Source: JBGAQP01 sp044220635
Lineage (GTDB): Bacteria > Pseudomonadota > Gammaproteobacteria > Burkholderiales > Usitatibacteraceae
Length of the DNA: 64,000 nucleotides
NCBI GenBank assembly: GCA_044220635.1
Contig: JBGAQP010000007.1
Location: 75,103-139,102, forward strand
Reading direction: 5' to 3'
Position numbers and translations under genes: made by a program
Shown here: positions 49,090 through 58,007 of the stretch, one piece after another
Position numbering within the stretch: position 1 is the stretch's first letter
Layout of the letters: each line of letters starts with the position of its first letter
The notes under the pieces: generated by a model
Databases searched by the model: none
Told to the model about the DNA's origin: nothing
What the model saw: only the letters and a program-made list of their open reading frames with translations

Positions 49090-50025
49090 TCAGGGGCGCT
49101 CGAGGACGTCGAGCAGGTCCTTCGCGGCGTTGGCCCCCGTCTGGCGGGCGATCTCGACGATGCAGGTGGGGCTGGTGACGTTCACCTCGGTGAGCCAGTC
49201 GCCGATCACGTCGAGCCCGGCGAAGACGATCCCCGCGGCGACGAGCTCGCGCCCGACGCGCTCGCCGATCTCGCGGTCGCGCGGCGTGATCGGGCGCGCG
49301 ACGCCCGTGCCGCCGGCGGCGAGGTTGCCGCGCGTCTCCCCCGCCCGCGGGATGCGCGCGAGGCAGTGCCCGAAGGGGCGCCCGTCGATCACGAGCACGC
49401 GCTTGTCGCCGTGCGCGATGTCCGGCAGGTAGCGCTGGGCCATGACGGTGCGCCTTCCCAGGTCGGTCATGGTCTCGAGGATGACGTTGCGGTTCGGGTC
49501 GTCGGCGCGCACGCGGAAGATCATCGTCCCGCCCATGCCGTCGAGCTTCTTCAGGATCGCGTCGCCCTCGGCGTCGATGAACGCGTCGAGCCGCCGGGGC
49601 TCGCTCGTGACGAGCGTGGGGGGCGCGAGGCCGGGGAAGCGCAGGATCGAGAGCTTCTCGTTCCAGTCCCGGAGCGCGCGCGGGCTGTTGAGCACGCGCA
49701 CGCCCTGGCTCTCGGCGCGCTCGAGCAGGATCGTGGCGTAGTAGTACTCCTGGTCGAAGGGCGGGTCCTTGCGCATGAGGACCCGGTCGAAGAAGGCGAG
49801 CGGGACCTCCTCGGGTTCGCCCGCGCGATGCCAGTCCGCGTCGTCGTCGGAGACGGCGAGCGGGCGCACCCGGGCCATCACGGCCGAGGCGAGCACGTAG
49901 ATCTCGCGCGCCTCGAGCGCGTACACCTCGTGCCCGCGCCGCGCCGCCTCGCGCATCATCGCGATCGAGGAGTCCTTTTCCGCCTTCAGGTGGTCGAGGG
50001 GATCGACCACGAAAGCGAGCTTCAT
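49090..50025 (-). CDS. gshB: Glutathione synthetase
   Basis: GshB (311 residues) joins gamma-glutamylcysteine and glycine with ATP. It is an ATP-grasp enzyme with MKLAFVVDPLDHLKAEKDSS at the start, RKDPPFDQEYYYAT near residue 84, KKLDGMGGTMIFRV near residue 158 and TEVNVTSPTCIVEI near residue 278. ATG 50025 overlaps the gshA stop by 4 nt. The gene is convergent with the 539-residue protein gene. Confidence 0.97.
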   Translation of the reverse strand: MKLAFVVDPLDHLKAEKDSSIAMMREAARRGHEVYALEAREIYVLASAVMARVRPLAVSDDDADWHRAGEPEEVPLAFFDRVLMRKDPPFDQEYYYATILLERAESQGVRVLNSPRALRDWNEKLSILRFPGLAPPTLVTSEPRRLDAFIDAEGDAILKKLDGMGGTMIFRVRADDPNRNVILETMTDLGRRTVMAQRYLPDIAHGDKRVLVIDGRPFGHCLARIPRAGETRGNLAAGGTGVARPITPRDREIGERVGRELVAAGIVFAGLDVIGDWLTEVNVTSPTCIVEIARQTGANAAKDLLDVLERP

Positions 50026-51326
50026 GCGTTGGCGACCCGCGCCGGGGCCCGGACGCGCTCGGCGAGCTCCTCGATCTCGCGGGCGGCGGCGAGGAGGGCG
50101 AGCCGCGCGATCACCCCGTAGGTGTAGAAGCGGTTGGGCGGCGCGCCGGGCGAGCCGGAGCAGTCGGGCGAATGGCAGTCGGTCTGGAAGGCGAGCGGCA
50201 CGAACTGCATGCCGGGGGCGTTGAGGTTCTCGTCCTTGCCCCGGGCCGTGTGCACCCGGTAGAAGCCGCCCACCACGAACTGGTCGATCATGTAGACCAC
50301 GGGCTCGGCCACCGCGTCCTCCACGCTCTCGAAGGTGTAGACGCCCTCCTGGATCAGCACCTCGTGGACCGGCTGGCCCTCCTTGATGACCGCCATCTTG
50401 TTGCGCGTCTTGCGGTTGAGGCTGCGCACGTCGTCGACGCTCTTCACGGTCATGATGCCCATGCCGTAGGTGCCCGCGTCCGCCTTCACGATCAGGAACG
50501 GCTCCTCGGAGATGCCGTACTCGCGGTACTTCTCGCGGATCATCGGCAGCAGCATCTCCACGTTCGAGGCGAGGCAGTCGAGCCCCTGCTGCGCGGAGAA
50601 GTCCACGCGCCCGCACATCGCGAAGTACGGGTTCACGACCCAGGGGTCGATGCCCACGAGCTTCGCGAAGGTCTCGGCCACCTTCGTGTAGGCGGCGAAG
50701 TGCCGGGACTTGCGCCGCGTGGACCAGCCCGCGTGCAGCGGGGGCACGACGATCTGCTCGATGCCCTCGAGGACGGCGGGGATGCCCGCGGAGAGGTCGT
50801 TGTTGAGCACGACCGCGCAGGGGTCGTAGCCTTCCAGGCCCACGCGGTTGCCGCGGCGGCGCACGGGCTCGAGGAGGAGCTTCTCGCCGCCCGAGGTCTC
50901 GACCTCGAGGGGCGCGGCGAGATCGGCGATGAGGCTGCCGATCCTCACGGTGAGCCCCGCGCCCTCGAAGACGCGCTTGAGCACCGCCACGTTGTGCAGG
51001 TAGTGGAGGTTGCGCGTGTGGTTCTCGGGCACGAGGAGGAAGCGGCGCGCGTCGGGGCAGAGCTTCTGCACCGCGGACATCACCGCGTGCACGCACAGCG
51101 GCAGGAAGTCGGGGTTCAGGTTGTTGAAGCCGCCGGGGAAGAGGTTCGTGTCCACCGGGGCGAGCTTGAAGCCGCTGTTCCTGAGGTCCACGGAGGCGTA
51201 GAGGGGCACCTCGTGCTCGAGCCACTGGTTGCGGAACCAGGACTCGATCTCGGGGCGCTGCTCGAGGATCACGCGCTCGAGCGACTGGAGCGGGCCGGTG
51301 AGGGAGGTCGTGAGGTGGGGGACCAT
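50022..51326 (-). CDS. gshA: Glutamate-cysteine ligase (proteobacterial type)
   Basis: The 434-residue enzyme makes gamma-glutamylcysteine, the first step of glutathione synthesis. It belongs to the smaller Thiobacillus/betaproteobacterial GshA type, not the E. coli type. Conserved stretches are FPGGFNNLNPDFLPLCVHAV, LVPENHTRNLHYLHNVA, IVVPPLHAGWSTRRKSRHF and LIVKADAGTYGMGIMTV. It is the first gene of the gshA-gshB pair. Confidence 0.96.
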   Translation of the reverse strand: MVPHLTTSLTGPLQSLERVILEQRPEIESWFRNQWLEHEVPLYASVDLRNSGFKLAPVDTNLFPGGFNNLNPDFLPLCVHAVMSAVQKLCPDARRFLLVPENHTRNLHYLHNVAVLKRVFEGAGLTVRIGSLIADLAAPLEVETSGGEKLLLEPVRRRGNRVGLEGYDPCAVVLNNDLSAGIPAVLEGIEQIVVPPLHAGWSTRRKSRHFAAYTKVAETFAKLVGIDPWVVNPYFAMCGRVDFSAQQGLDCLASNVEMLLPMIREKYREYGISEEPFLIVKADAGTYGMGIMTVKSVDDVRSLNRKTRNKMAVIKEGQPVHEVLIQEGVYTFESVEDAVAEPVVYMIDQFVVGGFYRVHTARGKDENLNAPGMQFVPLAFQTDCHSPDCSGSPGAPPNRFYTYGVIARLALLAAAREIEELAERVRAPARVANA

Positions 51327-51442
51327 CGTCGGGACCTTGGGGCGCGAACGGCCCCGCTGGGCAATTCCGGGGCTTCAGTTTACACGCTCCCCCGCCCCGC
51401 TCCGGCGCGCGGCCGGGCGGCGGGCGCCCCCGCCCGGGATGC

Positions 51443-51448
51443 TAGAAT
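51443..51448 (+). promoter_or_regulatory. Extended -10 TGC-TAGAAT upstream of the DUF486 gene
   Basis: TAGAAT with an upstream TG lies 62 bp before the ATG at 51511. A small hairpin GCCGG-CTTTT-CCGGC follows in the leader. Confidence 0.5.
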
Positions 51449-51510
51449 TGCCGGCTTTTCCGGCCGCGTTTCCCGCGCCCTCCCACGCCCCTTCCACGGG
51501 TCTTCGGACC

Positions 51511-51864
51511 ATGACCTCGATCCAGACGATCGCGCTCACCGCCACGCTACTCGCGGCCTCGAACCTCTTCATGACGTTCGCGTGGTACGGCCACCTCAAG
51601 CACCTGCAGGCGAGCCCCTGGTACGTCGCCGCCCTCGTGAGCTGGGGCATCGCGCTCTTCGAGTACCTGATCCAGGTGCCGGCCAACCGCATCGGCTTCG
51701 GCGGGGGCTTGAGCCTCGCGCAGCTCAAGATCCTCCAGGAGGTGATCACGCTCGCGGTGTTCGTCCCCTTCGCCATGCTCTACATGGGCGAGGGCCTCAA
51801 GTGGAACTACCTCTGGGCGGGCCTGTGCCTCGTGGGCGCCGTCTGGTTCATCTTCCGGGGCTAG
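51511..51864 (+). CDS. DMT family (DUF486) small membrane protein
   Basis: The 117-residue protein has four hydrophobic segments and the DUF486 pattern LFMTFAWYGHLKHLQ, ALFEYLIQVPANRIG and QLKILQEVITLAVFVPFA. It is related to small multidrug-resistance-like transporters; the substrate is unknown. The start ATG 51511 gives the usual length. It precedes mpl by 24 bp. Confidence 0.93.
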   Translation: MTSIQTIALTATLLAASNLFMTFAWYGHLKHLQASPWYVAALVSWGIALFEYLIQVPANRIGFGGGLSLAQLKILQEVITLAVFVPFAMLYMGEGLKWNYLWAGLCLVGAVWFIFRG

Positions 51865-51888
51865 CGCGACGCGCCTCCCGAGCCGGCC

Positions 51889-53262
51889 ATGAGAATCCAC
51901 ATCCTCGGCATCTGCGGCACCTTCATGGGCGGGCTCGCCAGGCTCGCGCGCGAGGCCGGGCACGAGGTCACGGGCTGCGACGCCCAGGTCTATCCCCCCA
52001 TGAGCGAGCAGCTTCGCGACCTGGGGATCGCGCTGCACGAGGGCTACGACGCCGGGCAGCTCGACCGCTACCCCGCCGATCTCTACGTGGTGGGCAACGC
52101 CATGACGCGCGGCAAGCCCGTGGTCGAGGCGATCCTCGACCGGGGCCTCGCCTACGCCTCCGGGCCCCAGTGGCTCGCCGACCACGTCCTGCCGGGCAAG
52201 TGGGTGCTCGCGGTCGCGGGCACGCACGGCAAGACCACGGTCTCCTCGATGCTCGCCTGGATCCTCGCCAACGCCGGGCTCAACCCGGGGTTCCTCATCG
52301 GCGGCGTGCCGCGCAACTTCCACGTCTCGGCGCTCGCCACCGCCTCGCCCTTCTTCGTGATCGAGGCCGACGAGTACGACACCGCGTTCTTCGACAAGCG
52401 CTCGAAGTTCGTCTGGTACCGGCCGCGCACCGCGGTGCTGAACAACCTCGAGCACGACCACGCCGATATCTTTCCCGACCTCGCGGCGATCGAGACGCAG
52501 TTCCACCACCTCGTGCGCACCGTGCCCGCGAGCGGGCTCATCGTCGCCAACGGGACCGAGCCCGCGATCGGGCGCGTGCTCGCGCGCGGCTGCTGGACGC
52601 CCGTGGAGCGCTTCGGCGCGGGCGAGGCCTGGAGCGTGGGCGCGACGGGCCCGGACGGCGCCTTCGAGGTGAAGCTCGACGGGGCCACCCAGGGCGTGGT
52701 GCGCTGGGACGAGGCCGGGGAGCACAACCGGATGAACGCCCTCGCGGCGATCGCCGCGGCACGGCACGCGGGCGTGCCGCCCGCGGGCGCCATCGACGCG
52801 CTCGCGCGCTTCCAGGGCGTGAAGCGCCGCCTCGAGGCGCGCGGGACCGTGGACGGCATCACGGTCTACGACGACTTCGCGCACCACCCGACCGCCTTCG
52901 CGGCGACGATCGCGGGGTTGCGCGGCCGCGTGGGCCGCGCGCGCATCGTCGCGGTCTTCGAGCCGCGCTCGAACACGATGAAGCTCGGCACCATGCAGTC
53001 GCGGCTCGCGAAGAGCCTCGAGGGCGCGGACCTCGTCTACTGCTACGCGAGCCACCTCGGCTGGGACCCCGAGCGGGCGCTCGCACCCCTTTCCTCGCGC
53101 GCGGCGATCTATTCCGACCTCGACCCGATGGTCGAGGCGCTCGGCCACGTGCTGCGCCCTGGCGACCACGTGCTCGTGATGTCCAACGGCGGCTTCGGCG
53201 GGGTGCACGCGAAGCTGCTCGACCGGCTCGCCGCGCGCTCCCCGCGCGCCCTCGCCGGCTGA
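51889..53262 (+). CDS. mpl: UDP-N-acetylmuramate:L-Ala-gamma-D-Glu-meso-DAP ligase
   Basis: Mpl (457 residues) attaches recycled murein tripeptide to UDP-MurNAc. The Mur-ligase motifs are visible: MRIHILGICGTFMGGLA, the ATP loop AVAGTHGKTTVSSML near residue 109, FVIEADEYDTAFFDKRSK, NLEHDHADIFPD and VYDDFAHHPTAF. The gene stands between DUF486 and phzF, as in many betaproteobacteria. Confidence 0.97.
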   Translation: MRIHILGICGTFMGGLARLAREAGHEVTGCDAQVYPPMSEQLRDLGIALHEGYDAGQLDRYPADLYVVGNAMTRGKPVVEAILDRGLAYASGPQWLADHVLPGKWVLAVAGTHGKTTVSSMLAWILANAGLNPGFLIGGVPRNFHVSALATASPFFVIEADEYDTAFFDKRSKFVWYRPRTAVLNNLEHDHADIFPDLAAIETQFHHLVRTVPASGLIVANGTEPAIGRVLARGCWTPVERFGAGEAWSVGATGPDGAFEVKLDGATQGVVRWDEAGEHNRMNALAAIAAARHAGVPPAGAIDALARFQGVKRRLEARGTVDGITVYDDFAHHPTAFAATIAGLRGRVGRARIVAVFEPRSNTMKLGTMQSRLAKSLEGADLVYCYASHLGWDPERALAPLSSRAAIYSDLDPMVEALGHVLRPGDHVLVMSNGGFGGVHAKLLDRLAARSPRALAG

Positions 53263-53264
53263 CC

Positions 53265-54110
53265 ATGGCCGCGCACGCCTTCCGCATCCTCAACGTCTTC
53301 ACGCGCGCCGGGCGCCTCAGCGGCAACCCCCTGTGCGTCTTCGAGGACGGCCGGGGGCTCGACGGGGAGACGATGCAGGCGCTCGCGCGCCAGTTCAACC
53401 TCTCGGAGACGACCTTCATCCTGCCCTCGGAGAAGGCGAGCGCGCGCGTGCGCATCTTCACGCCCGCCTACGAGATGCCCTTCGCGGGGCACCCGACGCT
53501 CGGCACCGCCCACGTCGTGCGCTCGCTCCTCGCCTGCGGCGACGCCGTCACGCTCGAGATGCGCGCCGGGATCATCCCGGTGCGGGCCTCGGGCGATCGC
53601 TGGACGCTCGCGGCCAACGCGCCGCGCTGGCGCGAGGTGGCCGAGCCGCGCGCCGGGCTGGCCGCGCTCCTCGGCCTCGAGCCCGGCGACATCGCCGAGC
53701 GGCCGCTCTGGGTGAACGCGGGCAAGGAGCAGCTCCTGGTGCCCGTCGCCGACGCCGGCGCCGTGGCGCGCGCGCGCCCCCGGGCGGAGGCCTTCTCGCG
53801 GCTGAAGAGCGAGGACGGCCACGGCATGGCCCTCGTCTTCGCGGACGCGGGAGATGGCGCGGGCACCGTCGCCGCGCGCTTCTTCTTCCCGAGCGGGGCG
53901 GCGATCCTCGAGGACCCGGCCACGGGCTCGGCCTGCGCGAATCTCGGCGGCTGGTTCTCGGCGCTGCGTCCCGGCGCGGACCTCGAGCGCGTCGTCTCGC
54001 AGGGCGACGCCGTCGGGCGCCCGTCGACGCTCTTTCTCGCGGTGAAGTCCGGCGCCGTGAGCGTGGGCGGCGACGTGGTCGAGCTGGGCCGCGGAAGCAT
54101 CGCCCTGTGA
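53265..54110 (+). CDS. PhzF family isomerase-like protein
   Basis: The 281-residue protein has the duplicated diaminopimelate-epimerase-like fold of the PhzF family. The catalytic Glu is in QFNLSETTFIL near residue 45, and the second active-site region is FAGHPTLGTAHV. EDPATGSACANLGGW near residue 220 completes the family pattern. The substrate is unknown; most members are outside phenazine synthesis. The start is ATG 53265, 2 bp after the mpl stop. Confidence 0.92.
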   Translation: MAAHAFRILNVFTRAGRLSGNPLCVFEDGRGLDGETMQALARQFNLSETTFILPSEKASARVRIFTPAYEMPFAGHPTLGTAHVVRSLLACGDAVTLEMRAGIIPVRASGDRWTLAANAPRWREVAEPRAGLAALLGLEPGDIAERPLWVNAGKEQLLVPVADAGAVARARPRAEAFSRLKSEDGHGMALVFADAGDGAGTVAARFFFPSGAAILEDPATGSACANLGGWFSALRPGADLERVVSQGDAVGRPSTLFLAVKSGAVSVGGDVVELGRGSIAL

Positions 54111-54138
54111 GGCCCGCGTCGGCGCGTCGGCGCGGGAC

Positions 54139-54711
54139 ATGAAGACGATCGTCTACCTGCACGGCTTCATCAGCTCGCCGAAGTCGAGGAAGGCCGTGAT
54201 GCTCGGCGACTACCTGGCCGCGAACGAGCCCGGCGTGCGCTACCTCGTGCCCGAGCTCCACCACCGGCCGGCCCAGGCCGTCTCCCAGGTCCAGTGGCAT
54301 TGCCTCGGCCGCGAGCCCGCGGACCTCACGCTCGTGGGCAGCTCCCTGGGCGGGTTCTACGCGACCGTGGTGGCGGAGAAGCTCGGCTGCAAGGCGGTGC
54401 TGCTCAACCCGGCCGTGCATCCCCATGCGCACTTCGCGCGCCACCTCGGGGCGCAGACGAACCTCCATACGGGCGAGCGCTTCGAGCTCACGGCGCGGCA
54501 CATCGACGAGCTCCGGGCCCTGGACGTGGCGGCCATCTCGCGTCCCGGGCGCTACTGGCTCATCGTCGAGACCGGCGACGAGGTGCTCGACTACCGCGAG
54601 GCCGTGGCGTACTTCGCCGGAGCGCACCAGACGGTGATCCAAGGGGGCGATCACGCGCTGTCGTCCTTCGCCGAGCACGTGCCCGACATCGTCGCCTGGG
54701 CGGCCTCGTGA
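54139..54711 (+). CDS. YqiA/YcfP-type esterase
   Basis: The 190-residue alpha/beta hydrolase has YLHGFISSPKSRKA (oxyanion loop) near residue 5 and the nucleophile motif GSSLGGFYA near residue 69. The acid is near VETGDEVLDY and the base is the His in GGDHALSSF near residue 174. It is an acyl or palmitoyl esterase of unknown substrate. Its stop overlaps the GTG of the ribonuclease gene. Confidence 0.9.
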   Translation: MKTIVYLHGFISSPKSRKAVMLGDYLAANEPGVRYLVPELHHRPAQAVSQVQWHCLGREPADLTLVGSSLGGFYATVVAEKLGCKAVLLNPAVHPHAHFARHLGAQTNLHTGERFELTARHIDELRALDVAAISRPGRYWLIVETGDEVLDYREAVAYFAGAHQTVIQGGDHALSSFAEHVPDIVAWAAS

Positions 54712-56543
54712 CGAAGCAGCTGCTCTTCGAGGAAGACGGGCATTTCCGCGCGGGCACGGTCCTCGCGGAAGCCGGCAACGCCCTCCAGGTCGAGGCCGCC
54801 CACGGCAAGCGCTCGAAGGTGAAGGCGGCGGCCGTGCTGCTGCGCTTCGACGGCCAGTCGCTCGCCGCTTTCGTGCCCGAGGCCCAGAAGCTCGCCGACG
54901 CGATCGACCCGCAGTTCCTGTGGGAAGTCTGCGGAGCGCAGGAGTTCGGCTTCGAGGCGCTCGCCGCGGACTACTACGGCCACGCGCCCTCGCCGCTCGA
55001 GGCGACGGCGGTCGCGCTGAGGCTGCACGCGAGCCCGATGTACTTCTACAAGCGCGGCAAGGGGCGCTACCAGGCTGCGCCCGAGGAGAACCTGCGCGCG
55101 GCGCTTGCGGGCCTGGAGAAGAAGCGCCGGCAGCAGGAGCAGATCGACGCCTGGTCGGCCGAACTCGTCGCGGGGCGCCTGCCCGAGGCGATCGCGCAGC
55201 GGACGGATGCGCTCCTCTTCAAGCCCGACAAGATGGCGCTCGAGTGGCGCGCACTCGACCAGGCCGCGGCGGCCTCGGGGCTGCCGGCCCCGCAGCTGCT
55301 CGCCCGGGCGGGAGCGCTCGCCTCGCCCGAGGACTATTTCCTGCGCCGCTTCGCCTTCGAGTACTTCCCGAACGGCACGGGGTTCCCGGCGCTGGCTCCG
55401 GTCGCCGCGCCCGCGGGCCTGCCCGTGGCCACCGCCCCCGCCTTCTCGATCGACGACCACGAGACCACCGAGATCGACGACGCCTTCACGGTCGAGCGCC
55501 TGCCCGAGGGGCGAATCCGCGTCGGCGTGCACATCGCCGCGCCCGCGCTCTTCTTCGGGCGCGACTCCGAGCTCGAGGCGATCGCCCGCGAGCGCCTGTC
55601 CACGGTCTACTTCCCCGGCGGCAAGATCACGATGCTGCCCGAGGACGCCCTCGCGCAGGCCACCCTCGCGGAGGGCGCCCGGGTGCCCTCGGCCTCGCTC
55701 TACCTGACGGTCGACGCCGCCACGCTCGCAATCCTCGGGGTCGAATCGCGCCTCGAGCGCCTGGAGATCGCCTCGAACCTCCACATCGTGGAGCTCGAGA
55801 CGCGGCTCCACGAGGCCGCGGTCGCGGCGGGCCACGTCCCGGGCGCGCACGGCGAGGACCTGCTGCTCCTCTGGAGGCTCTCGACGCGCCTGCGCGCCGC
55901 GCGCGGCGCCACCGAGGAGAAGGCGGGCCGCCCGGACTACACGATCCGCGTGGCCGGCGATCGCGTGGCGATCGAGCCCCGGCCGCGCGCGACCCCGATC
56001 GACATCCTCGTCTCCGAGTTGATGATCCACCTGAATGCCACCTGGGGGCGGCTGCTCGCCGACCGGGGCGTTCCCGCCATCTACCGCAACCAGCGCGGCA
56101 TCAAGACGCGGATGGAGACCGAGCCGGGCGAGCACGAATGGCTGGGGGTCACGCACTACGCCTGGTCGAGCTCGCCGCTCAGGCGCTTCTCGGACCTCGC
56201 CAACCAGCGCCAGCTCGTCGCCTGCCTCCGGGGGGAGGCGCCGCCCTACGGGCGCGAGGAGCTCGCCGCCGCGGCCCGCGACTTCGAGGCCGCCTACGAG
56301 GCCTATGCCGAGAACCAGCGCCTGCTCGAGCGCTACTGGTGCCTGCGCTACCTGCTGCAGGAGGACATCCGGGAGGCCGGGGCGACGGTGCTGCGCGAGG
56401 AGCTCGTGCGCATCGAGGGCCTGCCCCTCGTCTGCCGGACCGTGGGCCTGCCCCCTTCGGCGCCGGGCGAGCGCGTCCGGGTGGCCTTCGGCGAGGTCGA
56501 CCTCTGGTCGGCCAACGTCCTGTGCCGCTACGCGGGAAAGTGA
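54708..56543 (+). CDS. RNase II-type (RNB domain) exoribonuclease
   Basis: The 611-residue enzyme has an N-terminal OB-like region, a helical linker and the RNB catalytic domain starting near residue 240. SIDDHETTEIDDAF (Asp residues near 248-258) carries the magnesium ligands, and YRNQRGIKTRM and YAWSSSPLRRFSDLANQRQL follow. A C-terminal S1-like part is short. It degrades RNA 3' to 5'. The start is GTG 54708 (VTKQLLFEEDGHFRAG), overlapping the yqiA stop by 4 nt. It is of the betaproteobacterial subtype and smaller than E. coli Rnb and RNase R. Confidence 0.92.
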   Translation: MTKQLLFEEDGHFRAGTVLAEAGNALQVEAAHGKRSKVKAAAVLLRFDGQSLAAFVPEAQKLADAIDPQFLWEVCGAQEFGFEALAADYYGHAPSPLEATAVALRLHASPMYFYKRGKGRYQAAPEENLRAALAGLEKKRRQQEQIDAWSAELVAGRLPEAIAQRTDALLFKPDKMALEWRALDQAAAASGLPAPQLLARAGALASPEDYFLRRFAFEYFPNGTGFPALAPVAAPAGLPVATAPAFSIDDHETTEIDDAFTVERLPEGRIRVGVHIAAPALFFGRDSELEAIARERLSTVYFPGGKITMLPEDALAQATLAEGARVPSASLYLTVDAATLAILGVESRLERLEIASNLHIVELETRLHEAAVAAGHVPGAHGEDLLLLWRLSTRLRAARGATEEKAGRPDYTIRVAGDRVAIEPRPRATPIDILVSELMIHLNATWGRLLADRGVPAIYRNQRGIKTRMETEPGEHEWLGVTHYAWSSSPLRRFSDLANQRQLVACLRGEAPPYGREELAAAARDFEAAYEAYAENQRLLERYWCLRYLLQEDIREAGATVLREELVRIEGLPLVCRTVGLPPSAPGERVRVAFGEVDLWSANVLCRYAGK

Positions 56544-56570
56544 GCGCGGTCGGGCGGCGGTCCAATCCGA

Positions 56571-56576
56571 TACAAT
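56571..56576 (+). promoter_or_regulatory. -10 box TACAAT upstream of tonB
   Basis: TACAAT lies 45 bp before the tonB ATG at 56621. A short ATG-initiated frame between (56585) ends almost at once and is ignored. Confidence 0.45.
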
Positions 56577-56620
56577 CGACGCTCATGTCCCGCACCAACC
56601 GATTGCCGTAGGTCCTGCCG

Positions 56621-57535
56621 ATGTCGTCGAGGCAGCTCTCCCCCGACGCTTTCGTCTCCTTCTCCGACTTCCTGCTCGAACGCTTCGGCCTCGTCGCCTC
56701 CATGCAGGTGGCGGTCGTGGTCTCGGTCGCCTTCCACGCCGCCGTCATCGTCGGCGTGGGCTTCAAGGTGCCGGGGATGCCCAGGTGGGACGCGCCGCAC
56801 AACGTGCTCGACGTGGTGCTGGTGAACGCGAAGAGCGCCACGCGCCCCGAGAAGGCCGATGCCCTCGCGCAGGCGAACCTCGACGGCGGCGGCAATACCG
56901 ACCGGAAGCTGCGCGCCTCGACGCCCTTCCCCAACCTGGAGGCGCGCGAATCGCGCCCGGAGCTGCGCGAGACCGAGTCCCGGGTGCGCCGCCTCGAGCA
57001 GGAGGCCCGTGAGCTCATGGTGCGCATGAAGGACGAGGCGAAGCTCGCGAAGCCCGAGGTCCCGGAGAAGGGCGAGGCGAAGCCCGACCTCACCGCGCGC
57101 GACCTGGTGGAGAAGAGCCTGGAGATCGCCCGGCTCGAGGCGCAGATCCGGCGCGAGTACCAGGCCTACCAGGAGCGCCCGAAGCGCCGGTTCGTCGGCG
57201 CCCGCGCCCAGGAGTACCGCTTCGCCCAGTACGTGGACAACTGGCGCCTCAAGATCGAGCGCGTGGGCAACCTCAACTATCCCGAGGAGGCGCGGCGCCG
57301 GCGCATCTACGGCTCGCTGCAGCTCACCGTGGCGATCAAGTCCGACGGCGAGGTCGAGGCCGTGGAGATCAACCGCTCCTCGGGGCACAAGGTCCTCGAC
57401 CAGGCGGCGGTGCGCATCGTGCGCCTCGCCGCGCCCTTCGACCGCTTCCCCGACGCGATCCGCGCCGACACCGACATCCTGCACATCACGCGGACCTGGA
57501 CCTTCACCCGCGCCGACCAGGTCGTGGCCGAGTAG
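56621..57535 (+). CDS. TonB-type energy transducer
   Basis: The 304-residue protein has one N-terminal span (VASMQVAVVVSVAFHAAVIVG, about residues 26-46), a charged coiled-coil periplasmic stalk (RRLEQEARELMVRMKDEAKL) and a C-terminal TonB domain with NYPEEARRRRIYGSLQLTV near residue 223. It would transmit proton-motive force to outer-membrane receptors. No exbB/exbD or receptor gene is adjacent. A hairpin follows the stop at 57541. Confidence 0.92.
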   Translation: MSSRQLSPDAFVSFSDFLLERFGLVASMQVAVVVSVAFHAAVIVGVGFKVPGMPRWDAPHNVLDVVLVNAKSATRPEKADALAQANLDGGGNTDRKLRASTPFPNLEARESRPELRETESRVRRLEQEARELMVRMKDEAKLAKPEVPEKGEAKPDLTARDLVEKSLEIARLEAQIRREYQAYQERPKRRFVGARAQEYRFAQYVDNWRLKIERVGNLNYPEEARRRRIYGSLQLTVAIKSDGEVEAVEINRSSGHKVLDQAAVRIVRLAAPFDRFPDAIRADTDILHITRTWTFTRADQVVAE

Positions 57536-57540
57536 GCGCC

Positions 57541-57559
57541 CGGCGCGGGTCCCGCGCCG
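57541..57559 (+). terminator. Hairpin after tonB, probable terminator
   Basis: CGGCGCGG-GTC-CCGCGCCG forms an 8-bp stem 6 bp past the stop codon. Only a weak T-rich tail follows (CGTATCGGTTTGT). Confidence 0.4.
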
Positions 57560-57719
57560 CGTATCGGTTTGTCACCGTCGTGGCGAGGCTCGCGCGCGGG
57601 GCGGGAACTTTCCGTCCGCGGCGAGGCAATGCGAGGAAGCGACACATTCCGCGACGCCGGGCGCGACCGGCCTCGCGTAGTGTCGTCGCGAGGAATCCCG
57701 CATTCCCGAGGAGACGACC

Positions 57720-58007
57720 ATGAAGGCCCGCTTGGCAGCCCTGTTCTTCGCCGTGCCCGTCGCGGCACTCGCCCAATCGCCCGCGCCGTCCGAGCGCGGC
57801 TATCACGAGCGGCTCTACGAGCGCTACTGCGAGAAGCTGCGCGAGGGCCCCGAGGCCTACGCGCAGTTCGTCAAGCGCCTGAGCGTGGTGCACGGCTACA
57901 CCGTCGAGGACTTCGCGCCGCGCGAGCCCGGCGCCCCCGTGGTCGCCCGTTGCCGCGTCGACCGCGAGCGGCTCGCGACGGCGGCTGCGAAGACCGGGAC
58001 CCGCTAG
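57720..58007 (+). CDS. Small secreted protein of unknown function
   Basis: The 95-residue protein has a signal peptide cleaved after ALAQ (near residue 19) and a charged mature part with two Cys (RYCEKLREG and VARCRVDRE). The ATG at 57720 has a GAGGAG ribosome binding site 6 bp upstream. I do not recognise the family. It overlaps the stop of the convergent LysR gene by 4 nt. Confidence 0.65.
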   Translation: MKARLAALFFAVPVAALAQSPAPSERGYHERLYERYCEKLREGPEAYAQFVKRLSVVHGYTVEDFAPREPGAPVVARCRVDRERLATAAAKTGTR